Assembly (NCBI GenBank): GCA_038213135.1
Contig: JBBQTQ010000074.1
Span: 1 to 14,251, forward strand
Reading direction: 5' to 3'
Length of the DNA: 14,251 bases
From: JBBQTQ01 sp038213135
Lineage (GTDB): Bacteria; Actinomycetota; Thermoleophilia; Gaiellales; Gaiellaceae
A model generated the notes under the pieces. It had not been told where the DNA came from and made no database searches. It saw only the letters and a list, made by a program, of their open reading frames with translations. Shown here in pieces: positions 1 through 6,483 of this stretch (position 1 is its first letter; each line of letters starts with the position of its first letter). Made by a program: the position numbers and the translations under genes.

Positions 1-2060
1 GACGGGAACTCCTGGACGATTCCGGCGACGTGGAACGGCGCGACGGTGAAGCGCCCCGTGTGCCGGTCGAGGACTCGGAGCTTGAGCAGGTCGCCGAGCG
101 CGTGCGCGTAGTCGGTGATCGTCTCCTTCGAGACGAGGATCGCGTCGGGCCGCGCGCGCAGCCTGGCGAGCGTCTGCGACGCAGAGCCGCCGATGAAGTA
201 CGAGTCGCGCAGCGTCGTCGCGTGGCCGATCGTGGTCGCGTCGATCCCGAACAGGTCCTGCAGATCCGGGCCGACGTACGCGTATGCGTGGTCGAGCGCG
301 GAGACGGCGGCGACGCCGTTCACCGCGGCGAGGCGGGGGACGAGCCGCTTGGCCTGTACGGCCCCGGGCGGCGCGTCGACGACGACGTCCGCGCCGATCG
401 TCAGCTGCGCGTCGACCCGTCCCTGCTGGTCGTAGGTCGCCGAGAAGAGCGCCAGCTCGACGCCGAACGCGAGCAGCAGGCCGATCGTGAGCAGGCCGCG
501 GTTCAGCGCATCTCCGCGGCGGCCCGCACTGACGAGGAGGAAGCCGAACGGCGACGAGGCCCGCTCCCCGGCAGCGCGGCGCGCGAGCCAGGCCAGCCCG
601 CGACCTTTCAGGCGCACGAGCAGCAGCGCCGAGCCGAGCCAGAGGAACGCGGGCGCGAGGAACATGTAGATCGAGAGCGACAGCGTCGGGTTCGAATCCG
701 GGCTGACCACCGCCGAGAAACCCGTGCGCGCGGTGAGCCAGTAGACGAGGCCCGCGAGCGCGAGCAGGATCAGGTCGAGATACAGACGGCGCCAGAGCGG
801 GACGGTCTCGCGCGCTCCGCCGCTACCGCGGAGAACCCGTGCGCTCGCGGCGATCCGCGCGACGAAGGCGCCTGCGATTCCGAGGGCGATGCAGGCTGCC
901 GCGATCGTGCCTGCACGGGCCGCATCGAGCGAGAGCGAGCCCGGGACGAGGATGTGCACCGCCAGCAGGCCGCCCGCGAACCCGATCGCGCCCGCGCTCA
1001 CTCCGACCAGTGCGCTTTCGATCCCGGCGAGCCCGACGAGCCCGCGCCGCGTCGCCCCGCGCGCGCGAAGGAGCGCGAGGTCCCGGCGGTCGCGCTCGAC
1101 GGCGCCGAGAGCGGCGAGGTAGGCGAGGCCGAGCGCGACGAGCGCGCCGGGTACCGCGAGGAGGATGAAGAGCGCTTCGGCGTAGAGTGCATCCCCCGCC
1201 GCGCTCGAGAGCGAGTCGCCGAGGTTGTCGACGAACCGAACGCGGCCGGTCAGCGAGCGCTCGACGGAGTTCCTGATCGCCGTCGCCCGCGCGAGCGCGT
1301 GCGCTGGCGAGCCCGAGAGCGCTGCGGGATCCACCTGGGCGTGCACTTCCCACTGGACGCCGGTCGGCGCGCCTGGAAGGCCGGCCGAGACGCCCGCGGC
1401 CGGCAGGTCGGGCGCGACGATGCTCGCGAAGGTCGCGAGCGGCAGGACCGCGACGTCCGCCGGGGGCTGGGCGGGAGCCGGTCCGACCAGCGGGTTGAGT
1501 GGCTGGAAGAGCACGTCCGGTGCCGTCACGACCGCGATGCCGCTGACCCGGAACGGGTGTGCCGGCTTCCCGGGTCGCGCGCGGAGGCGGATCGTGTCGC
1601 CCGGCTGCGCCTGCAAGGTCGCGGCGAGTTGCTGGTCGAGGACGATCTCTCCGGGCTTCAGCGAGCCGCGCAGGAACCTCAGCGTGTGGAAGTGCTGCTC
1701 GTAGCCCGGCGGCACGGCGAGGATCGCACCCGGCGCCGACTGCACCTCGCCCGCGGCGGCGGTGTGGGCGGTCGAGGAGAACGGCGCCGTCGCTGCGGCC
1801 GAGGCGACGAGGACGCCTTTGATCCGCGAAGTGTCGGCCGCGACTCGGGTCGCCGCGCCGAACGAGTCGACCGGTCCCTGCCAGTCGAGCGGCACGCTCC
1901 GCACCGTGCTCGAGGTCATCGTCGAGAGCGAATGGCCGAGGAAGAGCAGCATCGAGCCGAGGAGCGCCACGGCTGCGGCCAGCACCACGACGCGGAGCAG
2001 CGTCCGCGCGGGAGTGCGAACGAGGCCAACCGCGGCGAGGCGAAGGTAGGCGCCGGTCAT
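1..2060 (-). CDS. FtsX-type ABC transporter permease, 3' end cut by the window edge
   Basis: Seen: an ATG at 2060 opens a frame read leftwards without a stop to the window edge, about 686 codons. The protein starts MTGAYLRLAAVGLVRTPART, with a first membrane segment at about residues 18-42. A large extracytoplasmic region follows (about 45-300, with a beta-rich MacB-PCD-like look). Next comes a cluster of hydrophobic helices around FILLAVPGALVALGLAYLAA and the following 150 residues, then another helix (GLLTIGLLLAFGVELALF) leading into a second extracytoplasmic domain. Known: this two-part layout is typical of long FtsX/MacB-type permeases (ABC3 class), which couple ATP hydrolysis to export or extraction of lipids, peptides or lipoproteins. 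The start overlaps the stop of the upstream ATPase as ATGA, so it is the last visible gene of a four-gene operon. The substrate cannot be told. The missing C-terminus should hold the last helices. Confidence 0.88.
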   Translation of the reverse strand, partial: MTGAYLRLAAVGLVRTPARTLLRVVVLAAAVALLGSMLLFLGHSLSTMTSSTVRSVPLDWQGPVDSFGAATRVAADTSRIKGVLVASAAATAPFSSTAHTAAAGEVQSAPGAILAVPPGYEQHFHTLRFLRGSLKPGEIVLDQQLAATLQAQPGDTIRLRARPGKPAHPFRVSGIAVVTAPDVLFQPLNPLVGPAPAQPPADVAVLPLATFASIVAPDLPAAGVSAGLPGAPTGVQWEVHAQVDPAALSGSPAHALARATAIRNSVERSLTGRVRFVDNLGDSLSSAAGDALYAEALFILLAVPGALVALGLAYLAALGAVERDRRDLALLRARGATRRGLVGLAGIESALVGVSAGAIGFAGGLLAVHILVPGSLSLDAARAGTIAAACIALGIAGAFVARIAASARVLRGSGGARETVPLWRRLYLDLILLALAGLVYWLTARTGFSAVVSPDSNPTLSLSIYMFLAPAFLWLGSALLLVRLKGRGLAWLARRAAGERASSPFGFLLVSAGRRGDALNRGLLTIGLLLAFGVELALFSATYDQQGRVDAQLTIGADVVVDAPPGAVQAKRLVPRLAAVNGVAAVSALDHAYAYVGPDLQDLFGIDATTIGHATTLRDSYFIGGSASQTLARLRARPDAILVSKETITDYAHALGDLLKLRVLDRHTGRFTVAPFHVAGIVQEFP

Positions 2061-2665
2061 ACGATCCGGCCGTCGCTCAGCTCGAGGGTCCGCTCCAGTC
2101 GCGCGGCCACCTCGGGGTCGTGCGTGGCGATCACGAGTGCGAAGCCGAGCTCGCTCTGCAGCGCGAGCAGCAGCTCGAGCACCCGTGCCTGCGTGTCGGT
2201 GTCGAGGTGGCCGGTCGGCTCGTCGCAGAGCAGGAGCTGCGGTTGCGATGCGAGCGCGCGAGCGATCGCGACGCGCTGCGCTTCGCCACCGGAGAGCTCG
2301 CTGGGGAGGTTGTCGGCCTTCGCCTCCAGGCCGACGAGCCGGAGGAGCGCGGCGGCTTCTGGCGGCGCTTCAGTCTGGCCTGCTGCGAAGGCCACGTTCT
2401 CGTACGCGGTGAAGTGGGGAAGCAGGTTCGCCGCCTGGAAGACGACGGAGACCCGCGTCCCCGGCGCACGCTCGACCGTGCCGCCCGTGGGCTCGACGAG
2501 GCCGGCCAGCACGTGCAGCAGCGTCGTCTTGCCCGAGCCGGAGCGGCCGCGAAGGGCTAGCCGCTCGCCTTCTCCGAGCTCCACGTCGACTCCGTTGAGC
2601 GCGGAAACGGCGCTGCTGCCGCTGCCGTGCACCACGCTCACCTGCCTGCACTCGACGAGGCTCAC
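2057..2665 (-). CDS. ABC transporter ATP-binding protein, MacB/LolD type (second of two)
   Basis: This is the ATPase partner of the adjacent FtsX-type permease; it binds ATP at the inner face of the membrane. The 202-residue protein has Walker A GRSGSGKTT at about 40-48, a Q-loop (VVFQAANLLP), the signature LSGGEAQRVAIARAL, Walker B LLLCDEPTGHLD and the H-loop IATHDP, so every catalytic element is present. GTG at 2665 is chosen as start because it overlaps the preceding stop as GTGA. The frame stays open further upstream but that part is only the shadow of the first ATPase. It has no extra domain and is slightly shorter than the usual LolD size of about 220-230. With a second, clearly different ATPase just upstream, an ATPase heterodimer is likely (inference). 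Confidence 0.93.
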   Translation of the reverse strand: MSLVECRQVSVVHGSGSSAVSALNGVDVELGEGERLALRGRSGSGKTTLLHVLAGLVEPTGGTVERAPGTRVSVVFQAANLLPHFTAYENVAFAAGQTEAPPEAAALLRLVGLEAKADNLPSELSGGEAQRVAIARALASQPQLLLCDEPTGHLDTDTQARVLELLLALQSELGFALVIATHDPEVAARLERTLELSDGRIV

Positions 2666-3366
2666 GCCACGCGACCGTCCCGAACCTCGACGACGCGATC
2701 CGCCGCCTCGGCAACCTGCTGCGAGTGCGTGACGACGACGACCGTGCTCCCGTATTCGCCCGTCAGCCGCCGCAGCGCGTCGAGGACGAGCCGTTCGTTT
2801 CCCTCGTCGAGCTCTGCGGTCGGCTCGTCGGCGAGGAGGAGCGGGGCGCGACGCGCTGCGGCCGCGGCGATCGCCACCCGCTGCTGCTCGCCGCCGGAGA
2901 GTGCAGCCGGGCGGTGGTCGACTCGCTGCTCGAGGCCGAAGTCGGCGAGCGCAGCCCGTGCCGGGTCGGCGCTCAGCCCCGCGAGTCGCAGCGACAGCTC
3001 GACGTTCTCGCGCGCCGAGAGCATCGACCAGAGATTCCCGCTCTGGAAGACGGTCGCGCTGGTCGTCGCCCGGTAGGTGGCGAGGCTGTCCTCGCGGAGG
3101 CGGCCAAGTGACTGGCCGAAGGCGCGAACCTCGCCGGCAGAAGGCTCCTCGAGGCCTGCCGCGAGCAGGAGCATCGTGCTCTTGCCCGAGCCCGACGGCC
3201 CGCGAACCGCGACGAGCTCGCGCGGCTCGACGCGAAGGTCGAACCCGCGCAGGGCGACGGTCTCGACCGAGCCCGAGCGGTAGATCTTGAAGACGTCGTG
3301 CAGCTCGAGCGCCGCCCACGCGACCTCCTGGGTCGCCTCCGGCTCGCGATAGAGGCTCGTCGTCAG
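2662..3366 (-). CDS. ABC transporter ATP-binding protein, MacB/LolD type (first of two), probable CTG start
   Basis: This is a nucleotide-binding subunit for the FtsX-type permease encoded downstream. Seen: Walker A GPSGSGKST at about 56-64, Q-loop TVFQSGNLW, signature LSGGEQQRVAIAAAAA, Walker B LLLADEPTAELDE, H-loop VVTHSQ; about 234 residues. Start choice is difficult: between the conserved ALELHDVFKIY strand and well inside the upstream gene there is no ATG, GTG or TTG in this frame. CTG at 3366 overlaps the upstream stop as CTGA, matching the 4-bp overlaps at the next two junctions. Another CTG six bases earlier (3372) is better spaced from a GAGGAG ribosome-binding sequence. Either way a CTG start, or a frame error just upstream, must be assumed. 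The end at 2662 overlaps the second ATPase as GTGA. Confidence 0.87.
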   Translation of the reverse strand: MTTSLYREPEATQEVAWAALELHDVFKIYRSGSVETVALRGFDLRVEPRELVAVRGPSGSGKSTMLLLAAGLEEPSAGEVRAFGQSLGRLREDSLATYRATTSATVFQSGNLWSMLSARENVELSLRLAGLSADPARAALADFGLEQRVDHRPAALSGGEQQRVAIAAAAARRAPLLLADEPTAELDEGNERLVLDALRRLTGEYGSTVVVVTHSQQVAEAADRVVEVRDGRVA

Positions 3367-3881
3367 CGCCAGCGGAAGCTCCTCGAGATCAGCCTGTACG
3401 CGTCGACATTGTCGACGCCGACCGGCGTCCCGAGGTCGAGCACCGCGAGGTGCCCTGAGCCTGCCACGTAGTACCGGTCGACCATGAGAGTCACGCGCTT
3501 GCCCGTGACCGGGTCCGCCGAACTCTGCTTCTGGTAGGTCAGCTTCAGCGCCTGGCCTCCGGGGAGCGTCAGCCTCGTGGGAGGCGACGTGATCTTCGCG
3601 CCGTGCAGCTGTGCGCGTGCCTGAGCAGCGCTTGGGAGGCCGCCCTGCGAGACCGCGATCTGGATCGAGTTGTCCTTGTCGGCGAACGTGACGACGGCGG
3701 CCTTGCCGCGCCGCGCCCAGCCCTCCGGATACTTGATCGTGTAGCCGGCCGCAGTGTTCCGGAACGTGAGGAACACCTGGTTGTCCGGGATGTCGCCGCC
3801 GCCGGGGCCGCTGGCTGCGAACGCCCCGGCAGGGGCCGTCAGTGCAGCGACCGCGAGCAGCGACAAGAGCGTCTTCGTCAT
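3363..3881 (-). CDS. Secreted PsbP/DcrB-like protein of an ABC transporter operon
   Basis: A 172-residue exported protein. Residues 1-22 form a clear signal peptide (MTKTLLSLLAVAALTAPAGA, then FAAS), with cleavage likely after AFA and no lipobox cysteine. The mature part contains GYTIKYPEGWARRGKAAVVTFADKDNSIQIAVS, written in pieces as GYTIKYPEGW and TFADKDNSIQIAVS. This pattern is typical of the PsbP/DcrB/Mog1 alpha-beta fold found in many actinobacterial secreted proteins. A basic SRSFRWR tail ends the protein. The exact biochemical role is unknown. Being first in an operon with two ATPases and an FtsX-type permease suggests an extracytoplasmic accessory factor of the transporter (inference). 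No good Shine-Dalgarno precedes the ATG, so translation may be leaderless. An 11-bp tandem repeat lies about 20 bp upstream. Confidence 0.85.
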   Translation of the reverse strand: MTKTLLSLLAVAALTAPAGAFAASGPGGGDIPDNQVFLTFRNTAAGYTIKYPEGWARRGKAAVVTFADKDNSIQIAVSQGGLPSAAQARAQLHGAKITSPPTRLTLPGGQALKLTYQKQSSADPVTGKRVTLMVDRYYVAGSGHLAVLDLGTPVGVDNVDAYRLISRSFRWR

Positions 3882-3899
3882 GAGGCAAGAGTCGCAAGC

Positions 3900-3921
3900 G
3901 CCCCCTGAACGCCGCCTGAAC
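3900..3921. promoter_or_regulatory. Tandem 11-bp direct repeat between divergent genes, OmpR/PhoP-type box candidate
   Basis: Two adjacent 11-bp units differ at one base: on the minus strand they read GTTCAGGCGGC and GTTCAGGGGGC. The period of one helical turn and the GTTCA core resemble direct-repeat sites of OmpR-family regulators such as actinobacterial PHO boxes. The repeat lies 19 bp upstream of the secreted-protein operon and 13 bp before a TAACGT -10-like element facing the MFS exporter, so one regulator could act on both directions. Function is inferred from the pattern and position only. Confidence 0.45.
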
Positions 3922-3933
3922 GATCGGACGGCG

Positions 3934-3939
3934 TAACGT
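3934..3939 (+). promoter_or_regulatory. Candidate -10 element for the MFS exporter transcript
   Basis: TAACGT fits the TANNNT actinobacterial -10 pattern. A start site 7-9 bases downstream would fall at or next to the ATG at 3948, giving a leaderless mRNA that begins with the short leader ORF. No convincing -35 box is present; the 11-bp direct repeats occupy that place, suggesting an activator-dependent promoter. This is a prediction from spacing only. Confidence 0.35.
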
Positions 3940-3947
3940 CCCCGCGC

Positions 3948-3977
3948 ATGAGCCCGCTGCGGTTGAGCGCCGAGTGA
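3948..3977 (+). CDS. Possible 9-codon leader ORF coupled to the MFS exporter gene
   Basis: ATG at 3948 opens a nine-codon frame, MSPLRLSAE, whose TGA stop at 3975-3977 overlaps the GTG start (3974) of the exporter as GTGA. The exporter GTG has no Shine-Dalgarno sequence of its own, so translation through this leader could deliver ribosomes to it. The peptide has no run of one amino acid that would suggest attenuation. It may be a chance frame; support comes only from the overlap and the likely promoter position. Confidence 0.35.
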   Translation: MSPLRLSAE

Positions 3978-5500
3978 GCTGGCTCTTCGAGCACCAGCCC
4001 GAGTGGGCAGATTCGTGCCCGGGGCGCGCCGGCCGCGGCTGGCGCCAGCTGCTGCGCGGGCGCCTGCGAATTGCCGACCGGCGCTCGTGGACGCTCGTCG
4101 CGACGATCCTCGGCTCGGCGATGGCGTTCATCGACGCCTCGGTCGTCAACGTGGCCCTGCCGACGATCGGCCGCGACCTCCACCTCGGCTTCGCCGGGCG
4201 GCAGTGGGTCTTTCTCTCCTATTCGCTCGCGCTCGCCTCGCTGTACCTGGTCGGCGGCGCGGTCGGCGACCGGTTGGGCCACGGGCGCGTCTTCATGGCC
4301 GGCGTGGTCGGCTTTGCGCTCACCTCCGCGCTCGCCGGCGCGGCCCCCAACGCCGGCCTGCTGATCGGTGCGAGGACGCTGCAGGGCGCGGCCGGCGCCT
4401 TCCTCACGACCAGCAGTCTCGCCACGCTGCGCGCCGCCTACGGGAACGAGAGCGGTAGAGCCGTCGGTCTGTGGACCGCCTGGACGGGGATCACGTCGAT
4501 CGCCGGCCCGCCGCTCGGCGGCGCGCTCGTCCAGTACGCCTCCTGGCGGCTGAGTTTCCTGATCAACGTGCCGATCGCCCTGTGCGTGCTCGTCTGCGCG
4601 CGGCGCGGCGTCGCGGACACACCCGCTCGCCTGTCAGCTCGTCGCCCGTTCGACCTCGCCGGCTCGCTGCTCGTTGCGATCGGCTTCGCATCGCTCACCT
4701 ATGCGCTCGTCGAGGGCGCGGCGCACGGCGTCGTCTCCGTCGCCTGGGCGATCCCCGTCGCCGTGATCAGCCTTTTCGTCTTCCTGATCCGCGAGCAGCG
4801 AAGCAGGGAGCCGATCCTGCCGCTCAGCCTCTTCCGCGGACGGAACTTCGCTACGGCCAACCTCGAGACGCTGCTCGTCTACGCGGCGCTCGGCGGCGCC
4901 AGCTTCTACCTTGCGCTCTACCTCCAGACGGTGATCGGCTACTCGCCGCTGCGGGCGTCGCTCGTGATGCTGCCGGTGAGCCTCGTGATGCTGGTTCTCG
5001 CGGGGTACTTCGGCCGTCTCGCCGACCAGCACGGGCCCAGGCTCTGGCTCTCGGTGGGACCGGTGCTGGTTGCCGCCGGCATGCTGCTCTGGAGCCTCGT
5101 CGCCGACCGCTCCGACTGGTGGGCGCTCGTCGCAGGCGTCGCCGTCTTCTCGCTCGGGCTCGCGATGACGGTTGCGCCGATCACCGCGACCGCACTCTCC
5201 TCGGCGCCCACCCGCCTCGCGGGGATCGCCAGCGGGGTGAACAACACCGTCGCTCGCGTGGGCGGCCTGCTCGCCGTCGGTCTGATCGGTCTCGTGATCA
5301 GCGTCGTCTACTCCTCACGCGCCCCGCACTCGGCGCTGCGGCCGCTGGTCGAGCATCCCACGACCGCTCTCACCCGCAGCGGCTCGGTCGACGCGTTCCG
5401 CGCAGGCATGTTCGTGGCTGCGGCGCTCGCGCTCGCGGGAGCCGTTGTCGCTGCGCTGCGGATCTCGAACGCGGAAGCTCTCGCCGACCAGGCAGCCTGA
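3974..5500 (+). CDS. MFS drug exporter, DHA2 (EmrB/QacA) family, 14 TM
   Basis: An inner-membrane proton-driven efflux protein of 508 residues. Fourteen hydrophobic segments can be counted, from about residue 40 (TLVATILGSAMAFIDASVVN) to 490. Diagnostic motifs: the DHA2 TM1 pattern MAFIDASVVNVALPTIG, loop 2-3 motif A GGAVGDRLGHGRVF, and antiporter motif C in TM5, SIAGPPLGGAL. The length is typical of 14-TM EmrB/QacA exporters. The substrate cannot be predicted from sequence; toxic organic compounds are usual for the family. The N-terminus before TM1 (about 38 residues, basic) is a little long. GTG at 3974 is favoured by the GTGA overlap with a small leader ORF. It ends 4 bp from the convergent VOC gene, leaving no room for a separate terminator. 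Confidence 0.92.
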   Translation: MSWLFEHQPEWADSCPGRAGRGWRQLLRGRLRIADRRSWTLVATILGSAMAFIDASVVNVALPTIGRDLHLGFAGRQWVFLSYSLALASLYLVGGAVGDRLGHGRVFMAGVVGFALTSALAGAAPNAGLLIGARTLQGAAGAFLTTSSLATLRAAYGNESGRAVGLWTAWTGITSIAGPPLGGALVQYASWRLSFLINVPIALCVLVCARRGVADTPARLSARRPFDLAGSLLVAIGFASLTYALVEGAAHGVVSVAWAIPVAVISLFVFLIREQRSREPILPLSLFRGRNFATANLETLLVYAALGGASFYLALYLQTVIGYSPLRASLVMLPVSLVMLVLAGYFGRLADQHGPRLWLSVGPVLVAAGMLLWSLVADRSDWWALVAGVAVFSLGLAMTVAPITATALSSAPTRLAGIASGVNNTVARVGGLLAVGLIGLVISVVYSSRAPHSALRPLVEHPTTALTRSGSVDAFRAGMFVAAALALAGAVVAALRISNAEALADQAA

Positions 5501-5504
5501 GCGC

Positions 5505-5984
5505 TTACACGCCCGCGTGCGCCCGCTCGAGCGTGGCGAGGTCGAGCTTGGTCATCCCGAGCATCGCCTCGGTCGTGCGCCGCGCCTTCTCCGGGTCGGG
5601 GTCGCCGATCAGGTCGATGAGCACGGCGGGGACGACCTGCCAGGACACGCCGTACTTGTCCTTCAGCCAGCCGCAGGCGACTTCCCGGCCGCCCTCGGAG
5701 AGCTTGCTCCAGTAGTAGTCCACCTCGTCCTGGTCCTTGCAGTGGATCTGGAACGAGATGGCTTCGTTGAACGTAGACTTCGGCCCGCCGTTCAGGGCGA
5801 CGAACTTCTGGCCGTTGAGCTCGAACTCGACCGCGAGCACCGAGCCCGCGGGGCCGGGTCCGGCCTCGGTGTAGCGGCCGATCCGCCCCAGCTCCGAGTT
5901 CTCGAAGATCGACAGGTAGTGGTTCGCCGCCTCTTCGGCTTGGCCGTCGAACCAGAGGCACGTGGTGAATCCGTCCGTGATCAT
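5505..5984 (-). CDS. PhnB-like VOC superfamily protein (3-demethylubiquinone-methyltransferase-like domain)
   Basis: A 159-residue protein of the glyoxalase/VOC fold. The start MITDGFTTCLWFDGQAEEAA, followed by HYLSIFENSELG, is the usual opening of the PhnB/3-dmu-9_3-mt family. FVALNGGP, AISFQIHCKDQDEVDYYW and CGWLKDKYGVSWQVVP are further family blocks. Despite the family name these small proteins are not proven methyltransferases; their activity is mostly unknown. The ATG at 5984 is preceded by a strong GAGGAGG ribosome-binding site five bases away, one of the few good Shine-Dalgarno sequences here. A TATAAA lies just upstream (5998-6003). The gene abuts the left breakpoint of the rearranged papain-like gene, so its promoter may have been altered by that event (inference). 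Confidence 0.9.
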   Translation of the reverse strand: MITDGFTTCLWFDGQAEEAANHYLSIFENSELGRIGRYTEAGPGPAGSVLAVEFELNGQKFVALNGGPKSTFNEAISFQIHCKDQDEVDYYWSKLSEGGREVACGWLKDKYGVSWQVVPAVLIDLIGDPDPEKARRTTEAMLGMTKLDLATLERAHAGV

Positions 5985-5998
5985 CTCTACCTCCTCGT

Positions 5999-6475
5999 TT
6001 ATAGGCTCCGGCCGATGCGGAGGGGTCCGGCATTCTCACTCTCGCGGAACGGCAGGTCGATCGGACTCGCGGCGCCGTAGTCCTTGGCGTTCAGGTTCTG
6101 CTCGAAGAAGTAGTTCGCCGTCAGCGCGAAGCCGAAGCAGTGGCCGCCGTTCATCGCGTCGTTCTCGGTCTGCATCCACTGCTCCGCAACGGTCGTCAAT
6201 TGGCAGTCGGTGCCGGTGTTACCGCCGGTGCCGTTCTCGCAGGCCGCCGTCCCGAACAGATCCTCCATGCTGGTCGCCGCCATGTTCGTGACGACGCCCG
6301 GAATGTTCCCTAGTTCTGGACGCCGAAGCCGTTGACGTCCGGGCGGAAGCCGTCGTCGGCGACGATCTTCCCGGTGGGCGTGTAGCCGGCCGCGTCACCC
6401 GCCGAGCTATCCTGCGGCGTGCCGCCGCCGAGCAGGCCCTGTTGCTTGTGAGCCGGCTGGCCCGCGCTGATCGCG
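5999..6475 (-). pseudogene. N-terminal half of a secreted papain-like protein, inverted and frame-broken
   Basis: Read on the minus strand, about 6467 down to 6313 encodes GQPAHKQQGLLGGG, then GKIVADDGFRPDVNGFGVQN, and stops at TAG (6310-6312). The next frame continues at once with LGNIPGVVTNMAATSMEDLFG and on to AMNGGHCFGFALTANYFFEQN, ending at TAA 5999. Adding one base inside the TAG would give VQN-Tyr-GNIPGV, so a 1-bp loss is the simplest cause. The GGHCFGFAL block looks like the nucleophile-cysteine segment of papain-like or C39-like proteins. Its natural continuation (LQSLIAEDWAVQ onward to a His motif) is found on the opposite strand from about 6484. The signal peptide expected before GQPAHKQQG is not visible. 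Interpretation as one gene split by an inversion is inference, but both halves read as good protein. Confidence 0.7.
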
Positions 6476-6483
6476 GAGTGGAG

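Noticed and set aside
30..2732. A 900-codon open frame on the plus strand
   Set aside because: It is very rich in Arg, Glu, Asp and Ala without any domain pattern, and lies antisense to the ATPase and permease genes whose minus-strand frames carry clear motifs; typical high-GC shadow.
5501..5504. A bidirectional terminator between the MFS and VOC genes
   Set aside because: Only four bases separate the stops, and I see no stem-loop with a T-run in either gene end.
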